Assembly: GCA_963731105.1 (NCBI GenBank)
Contig: CAVSUM010000005.1
Location: 62,001-126,000, forward strand
DNA: 64,000 bases
Direction: 5' to 3'
Origin: RPQJ01 sp963731105
GTDB taxonomy: Bacteria > Pseudomonadota > Gammaproteobacteria > Steroidobacterales > Steroidobacteraceae
Under the pieces are notes generated by a model. That model was not told the origin of the DNA, did no database searches, and was given only the letters and a program-made list of their open reading frames with translations. The translations under genes and the position numbers were made by a program. Shown piece after piece: positions 35,988 to 45,715 of this stretch; positions within the stretch are counted from its first letter, which is position 1, and each line of letters starts with the position of its first letter.

Positions 35988-38063
35988 TCACTCGGCGTTG
36001 AGGTGAAGATTCAATTCCGGCAGCGCAAACGGACGCCCCGGCGGCACCTGGCGCTTCTCCGGGGCCGAACCCGGAATGAACTCGAAGTCCGGCGTGAAGG
36101 TGACCATCAGGTCGCGCAGCTTGGTGATCGCAGTGCGGTCGCCGTCGAAGCGTGCCTTGCCCTCCTGCCCGAGCTGGTCGAAGGTCGCCACGCCCAGCAT
36201 CACGCGGTTGAGCTGCGCGCGATCCACCGTGATCGTCAGATCAGGCTTCGGAGACTGGATGCCCTTGATATTGGTGAGCGTCGCGTTGCTGAGCTCGATC
36301 AGGTACTTCTCGCCATTGTCCGGGGTCACGAGGTTGATGGTCAGTCGCAGGCCGTCGGCCCGCTTCGGATCCATGCTGATGCCGAGGAAATCCAGCCACT
36401 GATCGGTGGACATGGCGCGAACCACGTCCGGGCCCGTGGAGGTCGCGGCGTTGCCCGAGGGCATGCCCGAACGGAGCTCGTAGGCGCCCTGCAGGAAGCT
36501 GTTGCGCACGCTCGGGCTTTCCTTCTGGTAGCCGAGCTGCTCGTACGCATCGGCGAGCAGGTCACGGGCCGGCTGGTTGCGAGGTTCCGCGAACACCAGC
36601 CGGTCGAGGATCTCGACCGCGTGGAGGTACTTGCCCTGTCCAATGAGCTCGCGGCCCTTGGTCATGATCTTCTCGGAGCCGCCCATCATCTCCACATACA
36701 ACGGTGCGGAATCACTGGGCGACAGCGGAATAAGCGTGGCCGGGTTGCCGTCCCAGTGGCCGAGGAAGCGATTGATGACGCCGCGGGCATTGTTCTGCTC
36801 CGAGCCGTGGTAACTGCGCGCTGCCCACTGCCGCTGCAGGCTCTTCGGCACCTCGTAGACGTTGTGAATTTCGTTGATCGTCACGCCCTGGTTGGCGTAG
36901 TGCAGCGACTGGTTGTTGAGGTTCGCATACACGTCGCGCTGCGTGCGCAGCACTTCCTGGATGCGGTCATTGCCCCAGCGCGGCCAGCTGTGCGAGGCGA
37001 ACATCACCTCCGCCTCCTGGCCGAACTTCCACAGCGCCACGTTGATCTGCTTCGACCAGTTGATCGCGTTGCGCACCGCCGCCCCGCGCAGCGTGTAGAT
37101 GTTGTGGATCGTGCCGGTCACGTTTTCCGCCGCCCAGAAGGCCTTGAACTGCGGGAAGTAGGTGTTCATCTCGACCGGCGCCTCGGTGTCGGGCGTGTTC
37201 TGGAACACCATCTGGACGCCGTCGAGCGTGATTTCCTCGAAGTCCTTCGAGATCAGCCGGTTCGGCGCGATCAGGCCGACCGAGCCGGCGGCGACGTTCT
37301 TGCCAATGGACTGGTCCACGTGACCGAACGGGCTGCGCTCCAGCAGCGTCGCGTACTGCACCTGGCTGCGCCGCGACATCGCGGTGCCCGCGAACACGTT
37401 CTCCGCGATCGCCGCGGTCATGAAGCCCTCTGGGGCGATGATCATGACCTTACCGCTCGCCGCGTCGGCTTCGTCCGCGACACCGCGCACGCCGGCCCAG
37501 TGGTCCACGTGCGAGTGCGAGTACACGACGCCCACCACCGGGCGCTTGCCGAGCTTCTCGTTGATCAGCTCGAGCGCAGCCCGGGCTGTTTCCTTGGCGG
37601 TCAACGGGTCGAACACGATCCAGCCCGTGTCGCCCTTGACGAAGGTGATGTTGGCGAGGTCGAAGCCGCGCACCTGGTAGACCCGGCCCGGCACCACCTC
37701 GTAGAGGCCGAAGCCCATGTTCAGGATGGCCTGGCGCTGCAGCGACGGGTGGATGCTCTCGAACTCCTTGCCGGACAGCAGCCACTGGTAGCTGTCCATG
37801 TCCCAGGCGACGTGGCCGGCGTCGGCCATGATCTTCTTGTAGGGCGGCGCGGCGATGAAGCCCTTCTTCGCCTCGTCGAAATCGCGCTTGTCGTCGAAGG
37901 GCAACTCGGCCTTGGCGCCGTTACGCAGCTCCAGCGTGAACGTCGAGGGCATCTTGCCCTTGGGGTGGAAATGGCCAATATCGTCGGCCGCGAACGCGAG
38001 GCTGCCGGCGCCGGCAGTCACCGTGCAGGCCAGCGCGAGAGTCATGAATCGGACGAATCGCAT
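35988..38063 (-). CDS. Exported SdsA1-like linear alkyl sulfatase
   Basis: This 691-residue metallo-beta-lactamase-fold sulfatase has a Sec signal peptide (MRFVRFMTLALACTVTAGAG, cleaved near SLAFA|AD). The di-zinc motif is YSHSHVDHWAG, with APEGFM and an ENVTGTIHNIYTLRG segment downstream; dimerisation and SCP2-like C-terminal domains follow. It should hydrolyse primary alkyl sulfates such as SDS in the periplasm, releasing alcohols. The divergent LysR gene 151 bases away is its likely regulator, as with SdsB1-SdsA1. Confidence 0.9.
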   Translation of the reverse strand: MRFVRFMTLALACTVTAGAGSLAFAADDIGHFHPKGKMPSTFTLELRNGAKAELPFDDKRDFDEAKKGFIAAPPYKKIMADAGHVAWDMDSYQWLLSGKEFESIHPSLQRQAILNMGFGLYEVVPGRVYQVRGFDLANITFVKGDTGWIVFDPLTAKETARAALELINEKLGKRPVVGVVYSHSHVDHWAGVRGVADEADAASGKVMIIAPEGFMTAAIAENVFAGTAMSRRSQVQYATLLERSPFGHVDQSIGKNVAAGSVGLIAPNRLISKDFEEITLDGVQMVFQNTPDTEAPVEMNTYFPQFKAFWAAENVTGTIHNIYTLRGAAVRNAINWSKQINVALWKFGQEAEVMFASHSWPRWGNDRIQEVLRTQRDVYANLNNQSLHYANQGVTINEIHNVYEVPKSLQRQWAARSYHGSEQNNARGVINRFLGHWDGNPATLIPLSPSDSAPLYVEMMGGSEKIMTKGRELIGQGKYLHAVEILDRLVFAEPRNQPARDLLADAYEQLGYQKESPSVRNSFLQGAYELRSGMPSGNAATSTGPDVVRAMSTDQWLDFLGISMDPKRADGLRLTINLVTPDNGEKYLIELSNATLTNIKGIQSPKPDLTITVDRAQLNRVMLGVATFDQLGQEGKARFDGDRTAITKLRDLMVTFTPDFEFIPGSAPEKRQVPPGRPFALPELNLHLNAE

Positions 38064-38214
38064 TGCACACTCCTGGAGTCTTTGACACTTGCTGCCGACC
38101 GGCTGGCTGTGCCGGCGGCATATGACTGGAAAAGTGTGCGGTGGCCGCGATCATGCGTCCAATGCAAAGAAGGCAGCGCCGCGATGCAATCCGCGCATGA
38201 TATGCTACGGCCGC

Positions 38215-39231
38215 ATGTCGCTGGACCTTCGCCAGATGCGTCACATTCTCGCGCTTGCCGAACACGGCAACTTTGCGCGCGCGGCCGCCGCCCTTCCTCT
38301 CAGCCAGCCGGCACTCTCGCGCAGCATCCAGGGCGTCGAGCAGCAGGTCGGCAAGCAATTGTTCCTGCGCACGGCGACCGGCGTCGAGCCGACTGACGTC
38401 GGCCGCATATTCATCCTCCGCGCGCGCCAGATCGTCCAGATGAGCGACGATCTCGACAGCGAGATCACCAGCGACATTGCCTTGCAATCCGGTCACGTCT
38501 GGGTGGGCGGCGGCCCACACCCCGCGCAGTCCACGCTCGCAGTCGCCCTCGCGAAGTTCATCCCCGCCTATCCGCGCGTCGCAGTACGCCTGCTGGTCAG
38601 GGACTGGGACGAGCTGCTGCGTGACCTGCGCAGCCGTGAAGTCGAGTTCTTCGTCGCCGAGACCAGCACGCTGCAGCAGGAAGTCGACGTCGAGATCGAG
38701 CCGCTACCAGCGCATCCAGTCTACTTCGCGGCCCGTGCGGGGCACCCGCTGGCCGGTCGCCGCAACGTGGTTGCAACCGACACGTTCGCGTATCCGTTCG
38801 TCACGTTGAGCCGGATCCCGCCCAGGATGCTGGAACCGCTGCGGGCGGCGCGTCGCAAGTCGGCCGACCCGGCGGCCGCGATGCGCAGCTTCCCGGCCCT
38901 CGAGTGCAATGCGCTGTCGGTCATTACGCACACGGTACTGAGTTCCGACGCCGTCATGGCCACGACGCTGACCAGCATCGGCGCCGAACTCGAGAGCGGC
39001 CGGCTCACGCTGCTCTGGTCGGAGCCGTGGCTCTCCTCCAACTATGGCATCGTAAAGATGAAGAACCATCCGCTAACCTCGGCGTCGGCACGGTTCCGCG
39101 AGTTCGTCGTCGAGGCCGAGCACGATGCCTGTCGCGCGGAAGGGGACCTGCTCGCCCGTTGGAAATCCGGTGTCGACAGGTCCCGGGCGGCACGGCCAGG
39201 CAAGCGGCGCGGTTCCGCAGCGGCGGGCTGA
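38215..39231 (+). CDS. LysR-family transcriptional regulator
   Basis: This 338-residue regulator has an N-terminal winged HTH (LRQMRHILALAEHGNFARAA, LSQPALSRSIQGVEQQVGKQ) and a C-terminal effector-binding domain. The ATG at 38215 (MSLDLRQMRH) is the usual LysR start. Divergent placement from the alkylsulfatase suggests it activates that gene in response to an alkyl sulfate or its product. The inter-gene region of about 150 bases would contain the operator. Confidence 0.9.
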   Translation: MSLDLRQMRHILALAEHGNFARAAAALPLSQPALSRSIQGVEQQVGKQLFLRTATGVEPTDVGRIFILRARQIVQMSDDLDSEITSDIALQSGHVWVGGGPHPAQSTLAVALAKFIPAYPRVAVRLLVRDWDELLRDLRSREVEFFVAETSTLQQEVDVEIEPLPAHPVYFAARAGHPLAGRRNVVATDTFAYPFVTLSRIPPRMLEPLRAARRKSADPAAAMRSFPALECNALSVITHTVLSSDAVMATTLTSIGAELESGRLTLLWSEPWLSSNYGIVKMKNHPLTSASARFREFVVEAEHDACRAEGDLLARWKSGVDRSRAARPGKRRGSAAAG

Positions 39232-39270
39232 CGACGCCGCGGCCGGCGGGCCGTAACGGATCGCCGCCGA

Positions 39271-40136
39271 CTACGGCGCCGGCAACGGCGCCTGCAGGTC
39301 GATCGCCAGCCGCCAGCGCCGTCGCTCGCGCTGCCACACCCGCACGTACACTGCGCGCGAGCCGTCGGCCGCGGACTGCAGCACGCCGTGGGTCACGGCA
39401 AGGTCGCCGTCGGGATCGAACATCATGCCCGGCCGACTCGCGCACTGGAGCCACGCTCGAAGCGAGCATCGCCTGGTGCTCCCGTCCCGGATGTCAGCCG
39501 GGCCGGTGCCGAATCGTCGCGATACAGCAGCACTCCTTCGGCCGCGACACGTTGCAGGGCCCGCGTGAGTCCGCCGCGATTCACGCTCGCGTTCAGTTCC
39601 GCGTCGGCCTGGCGCAAGCGAGCGGTCATCCTGCGCCCGAGCACTTGCCATCGGCCGCCGACTTCCACAGAGACCGCGAATGCCGTCGCCAGCGGTTCGG
39701 CCGGGTCGCTGACGCGGCGTGATCCACGCCGTGATCGAGCACGACCTGCCAGCGACCATCGTCGTCGCCAGTCGCCAGACGCTGAGGTAGTGCCCGGCGA
39801 CGCTTCGCCGCCCGCGTCGTTCACGTAGCGCCAGGGGCCGCTGCTGATCGCGAGTCTTCCCGGTGCACGCGACGCCGCCGCGGCCGGCGACCACTCGAGG
39901 CGGCCGGTCGCGGGCTCGTGCGTCGCGAGCCAGTCGCTGGCCGTTCACGGCCTCGGGACGAAACAGCACGCCGTCCGTCGCAAGGTATTCGACGAACGCG
40001 GCGTGCTGGCCCGAGTCGCGCGCGCGCGCCGCAAAGGCGCGTCGGCCGCCAGCACGTCGTCGACCGGCCCGGCCGACGCCACCCACGGCACCCATGCCAG
40101 CAGGGCAATGAACAAACGCGGCCGGGGAGTTGTCAT
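39271..40136 (-). pseudogene. Secreted SnoaL/DUF4440-like protein with several frame breaks
   Basis: Starting at 40136 the frame gives a clear signal peptide (MTTPRPRLFIALLAWVPWVA), then the homologous-looking sequence hops among all three frames: AAFVEYLATDGVLFRPEAVN; WLATHEPATGRLEWSPAAAA; ISSGPWRYVNDAGGEASPG; AEPLATAFAVSVEVGGRWQV; VRVWQRERRRWRLAIDLQAP. The repeated W/V-rich beta-strand pattern suggests an NTF2/SnoaL-like fold, possibly duplicated. At least four or five indels are needed, far more than in neighbours, so it is either real decay or a locally poor sequence. Function unknown. Confidence 0.55.
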
Positions 40137-40249
40137 AAGGCTCACGGATCGGCTCGATGCGCGGCCGCGAGCATAACCCGGCGCTGCCGATCCCGCCCGG
40201 CCGCATTCTGTTAACATCGACCTCTCCTCCTCTCGAGCGAAAACCACCG

Positions 40250-41087
40250 ATGCAGCGAATCCTGATCGCCCTGCTCGCCGCCCTTGCCGTCGGCTTCGCC
40301 GGCGTCCCGGCGCATGCTTCCACGACCACCGACCAGCGCCTCGCCGAGTCGCAGCGCGTGTTCGAGTCCTTCTGGAACCTCACCGAGCAGTCGATCCCGA
40401 CGTACCTGCTCGAGCGCGCCTATGGCGTGGTGGTGTTCCCGCAGGTGATCCGCGGCGCGCTGATCATCGGTGGCCGGGGCGGCCGGGGCGTCATGGCGGT
40501 GCGCAAGCCGGACGGCAACTGGAGCAATCCGGTGTTCGTCACCATGGGCGGCGCCAACTTCGGCTTCCAGTGGGGCGTGCAGTCGACGGAACTCGTGCTG
40601 GTGCTCATGTCGCGGCAAAGCGTCGAGGGCATCGCCGGCGGCAAGGTGACCCTCGGTGCCGATGCGAGCGTGGCGGCCGGACCGATCGGTCGCTCGGCCA
40701 CGGCGGCGACGGACGCAACGTTCAAGGCCCAGGTGCTGGGTTACGCGCGCAATGCGGGCCTGTTCGCGGGCGTCGCGCTCGACGGCAGCGTCATCTCCAT
40801 CGACGATTATTCCAACGCCTCCGCCTACGGCGTGTCGGGCATCCTGCCCTCGCAGATCCTCGAGGGCCGCGTGGCCAATCCGCCGCCGGCGGCTCGCGAA
40901 TTCACCGCGGCGCTGACCCGCGCCACCAAGGGGAGTCCGGCCTCGGCAGCGAAGCAGCCGGCCGAGGCCAAGAGCCCGAGCGACGCATCGCAGACGGAGC
41001 CGGCACCGACAGCCGCCTGCGGACGCCGACGCCGCGAAGACCTTCCCGATGGAAGACCCGGCCCCGGGCGCGCCGCCGCCCCAGTAG
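40250..41087 (+). CDS. SYLF (Ysc84-like) lipid-binding domain protein
   Basis: This is a secreted or periplasmic protein of about 278 residues with a signal peptide (MQRILIALLAALAVGFAGVP). Its SYLF/DUF500 domain reads AYGVVVFPQVIRGALIIGGR, GRGVMAVRK, NPVFVTMGGANFGFQWG and YARNAGLFAGVALDGS. SYLF domains bind phosphoinositides or anionic lipids; the bacterial role is unclear. The low-complexity tail is frameshifted near 41020. The alternative frame gives ADAAKTFPMEDPAPGAPPPQ and a TAG at 41085-41087, just before the convergent marC stop. Confidence 0.85.
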
Positions 41088-41099
41088 CTCGCGCTGGCG

Positions 41100-41798
41100 C
41101 TAGGGTTGCTTCTGTCGGACTGCCTCGGCGAGCCCGGCCCAGATGCTCGGGTCGGCCGAAATTGCGGTGAGCCCGTTGATGATGAACTGCACGCCGATGC
41201 AGATCATCAGGAAGCCCATCAGCCGGGTCATCGCCACCATGCCGGTGGCGCCCATCACGCGCTGGAAGCGTTCCGCCCCGCGCAACGTAAACCACGACAG
41301 CATCGCCACGATCAGGATGCCGGTCGCCACGCCGAGGAAGGCCGCGAGGCCGTCCCAGCCATGGCGCGCGCTGGCTTGCGACGACAGGCTCATGACCACC
41401 GCGAACGAGCCGGGCCCGCTCAGCCCGGGCATGGCGAGCGGCGTGAAGGCGATGTCGTACTTGATCTCGCCGCGCGCCGCGACTTCGCTCGCCACGGTCG
41501 GTGCGCTCGGAAACAGCATGCGGAAGCCGAGGAACGCCACGATCATGCCGCCGGCGATGCGCATCCCCGGGATGGAGATGCCGAAGAAATTCATGATCAG
41601 GCTGCCGGCCACCAGGAAGCCGGTCATCAGCGCGAAGGTGTAGATGCAGGCACGGCGGATCTGCCGCTGTCGCTCGGCCTCCGGCAGGTGCGAGGCAACC
41701 GTCATCACCAGCGGCACGGCGCCGAGCGGATTGACGATGGGCAGGATGGCCAGCACGGCGCCCGCCGTGTAGCCGAGGAAATCGGTCAGCCAGTTCAT
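41100..41798 (-). CDS. MarC family integral membrane protein
   Basis: This 232-residue protein has six hydrophobic helices, with the MarC features AILPIVNPLGAVPLV at the start, AGGMIVAFLGFRML and FTPLAMPGLSGPGSFAVVMS. Despite its name the family has no proven role in multiple antibiotic resistance; transport is presumed. It is a single gene between two convergent and divergent neighbours. Confidence 0.9.
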   Translation of the reverse strand: MNWLTDFLGYTAGAVLAILPIVNPLGAVPLVMTVASHLPEAERQRQIRRACIYTFALMTGFLVAGSLIMNFFGISIPGMRIAGGMIVAFLGFRMLFPSAPTVASEVAARGEIKYDIAFTPLAMPGLSGPGSFAVVMSLSSQASARHGWDGLAAFLGVATGILIVAMLSWFTLRGAERFQRVMGATGMVAMTRLMGFLMICIGVQFIINGLTAISADPSIWAGLAEAVRQKQP

Positions 41799-41831
41799 GT
41801 GCGCACTTTATCCCGCAGCTAGAATCGCTGC

Positions 41832-42434
41832 ATGGCCACCTCGCGCAGCACGCCGCGCCTGCGACTCACCGCCCTGCTGCTGGCGGGCCTGCTGGCAATC
41901 GTCGCCGTCTCGCAGCGCACCGCGGCCACTGGACTGGCCGGGCAGCTGACGCAGCTGGCGGGCCTGGCGTGCGTCGCCTGCGCCGCGCTCGGCCGGATCT
42001 GGTGCTCGGTGTTCATCGCCGGCCGGAAGGATACGCAACTCGTGCGCAGCGGACCGTACGCCGCACTGCGCCACCCGCTGTACGCACTGTCGATGCTGGC
42101 AATGCTCGGACTCGGCCTGGCCACGCGCAGCGTCGCGATCACCGTCGGCCTGCTGCTGGTCTTCGCGACCACCTACGTCGCGGCAGCCCGCGCCGAGGAT
42201 CGCTGGCTGCGCGCCGCGCATGGCGAGGAGTTCGACCGCTACGCACGCGAAGTGCAGGCCTTCGTGCCGCGCCCGGCACGCTACTCGGTGCCCGAGTCCC
42301 TCGAGGTGCGACCACGCGTGCTGTGGAAGGCGTTCCTCGACGCCGGCTCGCTGCTCGGGCTGTGGGCGCTGCTGATGCTCGCCGATGCCTTGCAGCTCGC
42401 CGGCCGCACGCCGACCTGGCTCACGCTGCCGTGA
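41832..42434 (+). CDS. Isoprenylcysteine carboxyl methyltransferase-like membrane protein
   Basis: This 200-residue membrane protein has four or five helices and the ICMT/PEMT-type SAM-binding end: RSGPYAALRHPLYALSMLAM and AEDRWLRAAHGEEFDRYARE. Such bacterial proteins are presumed SAM-dependent methyltransferases of unknown substrate. Its stop overlaps the likely GTG start of the kinase-like gene (GTGA). Confidence 0.86.
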   Translation: MATSRSTPRLRLTALLLAGLLAIVAVSQRTAATGLAGQLTQLAGLACVACAALGRIWCSVFIAGRKDTQLVRSGPYAALRHPLYALSMLAMLGLGLATRSVAITVGLLLVFATTYVAAARAEDRWLRAAHGEEFDRYAREVQAFVPRPARYSVPESLEVRPRVLWKAFLDAGSLLGLWALLMLADALQLAGRTPTWLTLP

Positions 42435-43100
42435 TCCCGCCCGAGGCCAGGCCTGCTGAAGCGCGATGCATTCGGGACCATACGCCGCACCTGCGTACCC
42501 GGAACCTCGGGCGACGTCGACTGCGTGGAGCGCGACACGACGCAGGCGGCGCGCGGTGCGAGTGGCTGGCCCGCCGACTCGCCGCTCGCGAGGCCCGCGC
42601 ACTGCATGCGCTGCGCCACCTGCCCGGCGTGCCGCGGCTCGTATCCTGGAACGGCCGCCGGCTGCTTGCGCTCGTGGCAACCGGGGCTGCCGCTGCAGAA
42701 ATCTGCCGGCGTCGGCCCGGCATATTTCCGCGAAGCCCTGCGACTGCTGCGCCGCCTGCACGCGGCCGGCATCGTGCACAACGACCTCGCCAAGGAACCG
42801 AACTGGCTGGTGACGCCGGACGGACTGCCGGCGCTGGTGGATTTCCAGCTCGCGGCGCAGCCGCGGCATCGCGGCTGCCTGTTCCGCATGCTCGCGCACG
42901 ATGACTTGCGCCACCTGCTCAAGCACAAGCGCAGCTATTGCCCGGAGCGGCTGACCGCGCGGCAGCGCGCCATCCTCGCACGACGGTCGCCGCTCGCGGC
43001 CGCGTGGGCACGCAGCGGCAAGCCCCTGTATCGTTTCGTGACGCGCGGACTGCTCGGCTGGGCCGACCGCGAGGGCGCGGGCGACCGCGGCGAACGCTAG
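42431..43100 (+). CDS. Small RIO/InaA-like kinase (frameshifted)
   Basis: The C-terminal frame has a clear kinase core: FREALRLLRRLHAAGIVHND, then LAKEPNWLV (catalytic loop HxDLxxxN) and PALVDFQLAAQ (metal-binding DFx). N-terminal parts appear in other frames: LLKRDAFGTIRR, then WLARRLAAREARALHALRHL and PGVPRLVSW. At least two indels (near 42455 and 42560-42680) must be corrected to join them. The likely start is the GTG at 42431 overlapping the preceding stop. Corrected length is about 220 residues. Atypical kinases of this kind phosphorylate LPS heptose or unknown targets. The last three bases overlap the convergent small gene. Confidence 0.72.
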
Positions 43101-43340
43101 GGATCGACCCGCTCGAAATCGAGCGCGGGCGCGTCGCCCGGGCGGAAGTACAGGTAACGGCCACTCATCTCGGCGAGGCGCGCGTCACGCTCCGCGCTCG
43201 AGGCGAACCAGTGTTCCCTGGTCCAGTCGTCGCCGAGCAGCTTGCGGAACGGGTCGTTGCGGCGCAGACTGCACGCGAATGCCGTAGGGACGCTGCCCCG
43301 GCAGAGGCTCGCGCAGGTTGTGGTCGTGGCAAATGGGCAT
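43097..43340 (-). CDS. Small conserved hypothetical protein (frameshifted)
   Basis: Start MPICHDHNLREPLPGQRPYG at 43340, then a break near 43268, then RRNDPFRKLLGDDWTREHWF and AEMSGRYLYFRPGDAPALDF to the stop. Joined, it is about 80 residues with many charged and aromatic residues and no signal peptide. Both halves look like one protein because the sense of each is clear and the overlap is one base off. Function unknown; it is convergent with the kinase-like gene. Confidence 0.6.
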
Positions 43341-43396
43341 GGCAGGCTCGTCGCGGGTCGAGCCGTCATTCTACCGCGACGCCCTGCACCGGACGC

Positions 43397-45629
43397 TCAG
43401 AACGTGCGGCCGAGCAGCAGGTAGAACGCCCGGACCCCGCCCTCTCCCAGACCCGCCGCGAGGTAGACCGGCCCCAACGGAGTCTCGGCGCCGAGGAACA
43501 GGCTGCCGCCCATCTCGAGGTCGCTCCACTCCACGGCATCGCGGGTCGCCCAGGTGTTGCCGGCTTCAAGCGACAGACCCAGGTAGGCCGGGAACTCGAA
43601 GAAGCCGGTGCCGCCCCGACTCACGCGCTTGTACCCCAGCGCGCGCACCAGCCCGTACTGCGTGCCGGTCAGCGCGTCCCGCGGCAGGCCAGACAGCTCG
43701 AGGAAGCCGCCCAGCCGGAACAGTTGCTGCGGGGAGACCACGACGTCGTCGAGCGCCGAGCCGCCCTCCAGCCCGAACACGAAGCTGTAGCGCTTGTGCG
43801 AGCGCGCCATCAGCCACGACGCCTCGACGAGGTCCGCGTCGCCGCTCGAGCCGAGCGAGTCGCGCTCGCCGCGCCAGGCCGCGCGGAACGCCTGGCCGCG
43901 CTTCGGGAAATAGGCGCTGTCGAGACGGTCGTAGGCGAACTCGACGTAGGCGGCACCGAGGTCGAAGTCCCGCTGCGGCAGGCCCGGGTCGCCGATCAGC
44001 ACCTTGCTGCTGCCGTCGCCGCGCGCCAGCCCGACGCGCACTTCGCCCCAGTTCGAGAGTTCCGCGCCAACGGCCAGCGCGGCTTCCGACTCGCGCGAGC
44101 GATAGCGCGCGACGCGCTGGCCGTCGTCGACGACCTGCAGGGTCTGCAGCTCGTAGCGCACGCTGGGCGCGACGAACAGGTCGCTGGTCAGCGACAGGGG
44201 CTGGAAGAACTCGGTGAAGAAGCGCGGCTCCTCGCCGAGCTGCACGTCGGTCTGCCACTCGGCGTCGTAGCGGTTGAGTTCGGTCATCAGCACGCGCAGG
44301 CCGGCGTTGGCCGTCGCGCCACCGTCGAAGTCCTGTTCGACGCCCACGCCGAGGCGCAGGAAATTGGGCCCCCACGACGTGCGCCGCATGTCGATCTCGA
44401 GCCCGAGCTCACCCTCGTCGCGCACCAGCCGATAGTCGACGGCCTCGTAGCGGTCGAGACCATATTGCCGGCCGAGCTTGCGCTGCAGGGCGGGCACGTC
44501 GAGCGGCTCATCCGCCAGGCCGCCGAACACCGCTTCGATGCGGTCTGCATCCTGCTGCGATTTCGGGCCGGCCCGCACGAAAGCCAGCGGCTCGGTGATA
44601 TCGACGGTGCGCGCCCGGCTGGCCACGTAGGACGCGTAGCGCTCCGGCGGTTGCGACAGCGCGGCCAGCCGCGCACCCACCAGCTGGGTGGCGGCTTCAC
44701 CCGCCTCCATGACCTGGGGCACGCGGGCGAATTCCACCGCCGTCATGGGCCCAAGGTCCGGTTCGATCAGCACGTCCTGCGCGCCGAGCAGCGCGCGCGA
44801 CGACCGGGTGCCGCGGCGGACCATGATGCCGATCATCTGGTTGGTGACGTCGAGCGCGGACTCGAGGCCGGCGCGATCGGCGAGCGGGAAGCTGACGTCC
44901 ACCGCGATCAGCACGTCCACGCCCATCTCGCGGGCGAGGCTCACCGGCAGGTTGTCCACCAGCCCGCCGTCCACCAGCAGCCGCCCGTCGATCTCGACCG
45001 GGGCGAGCACGCCCGGCGCGGACATGCTCGCACGCAGCACCGTCGCGAGGTCGCCGGAGCGCAGCACCACCGGCTCGCCGCTCTCGAGGTCGGTGGCCAG
45101 CGCGCGGAACGGGATCGGCAGGCGGTCGAAGTCCTGCACGTCCGCCACGCGCAGCGTGGCGTTGCGCAGCAGTTGCGTGATCTTCTGGCCCTGCACCAGG
45201 CCGAGCGGCAGCACGACGCCGTCGCCCGGGCTGAAACCCAGCGAGCCGCGGGCCAGGATGCCCCGGTCGTCCTGCTTGCGGCGGTACACGAGGTCGCGGC
45301 GCGGCGCCCGGTCGCGCAGCAACTCCTGCCAGTCGAGCGTGCGGAACAGCGTGGCAATCTCCTCGCCACTCAGGCCGGCTGCGTACAGTCCGCCCACGAC
45401 CGCACCCATGCTGGTGCCGGCCACGGCGTCGATCGGGATGCGCATCTGCTCGAGCGCCTGGATCACGCCGACGTGCGCCGCACCGCGCGCACCGCCGCCG
45501 CTCAGCACCAGGCCGATGCGCGGACGCTCCGCCGAGAACGGCGTGGCAGCGTCCTGCGCCCGCGCCGCGGACCCGGGCCACGGCAGGACGAGGGACACAG
45601 GCGGCCAGCAGCAGGATTCGGCTTGGCAT
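43397..45629 (-). CDS. PlpD-like patatin phospholipase with outer-membrane barrel
   Basis: This protein of about 743 residues has an N-terminal patatin domain with the GGGARGAAHVG oxyanion motif, the nucleophile GTSMGAVVGG and the catalytic VDGGLVDNLP. A POTRA-like region (about 330-400) and a 16-strand Omp85-type barrel ending in an aromatic residue (LLLGRTF) follow. This is the type Vd secretion architecture of P. aeruginosa PlpD. The signal peptide is split between frames: MPSRILLLAA from ATG 45629, then VSLVLPWPGSAARAQ one frame over, so an indel near 45603 is likely. Phospholipase A1 activity at the surface is expected. Confidence 0.9.
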
Positions 45630-45715
45630 GGGCTCGGCTCCGGATCGCGTGGCGGGATACTAGCAAAGGGCCCGCGCGCGACGCGGCCCGCAGCGATGGC
45701 GGATAATCGCGCGCC

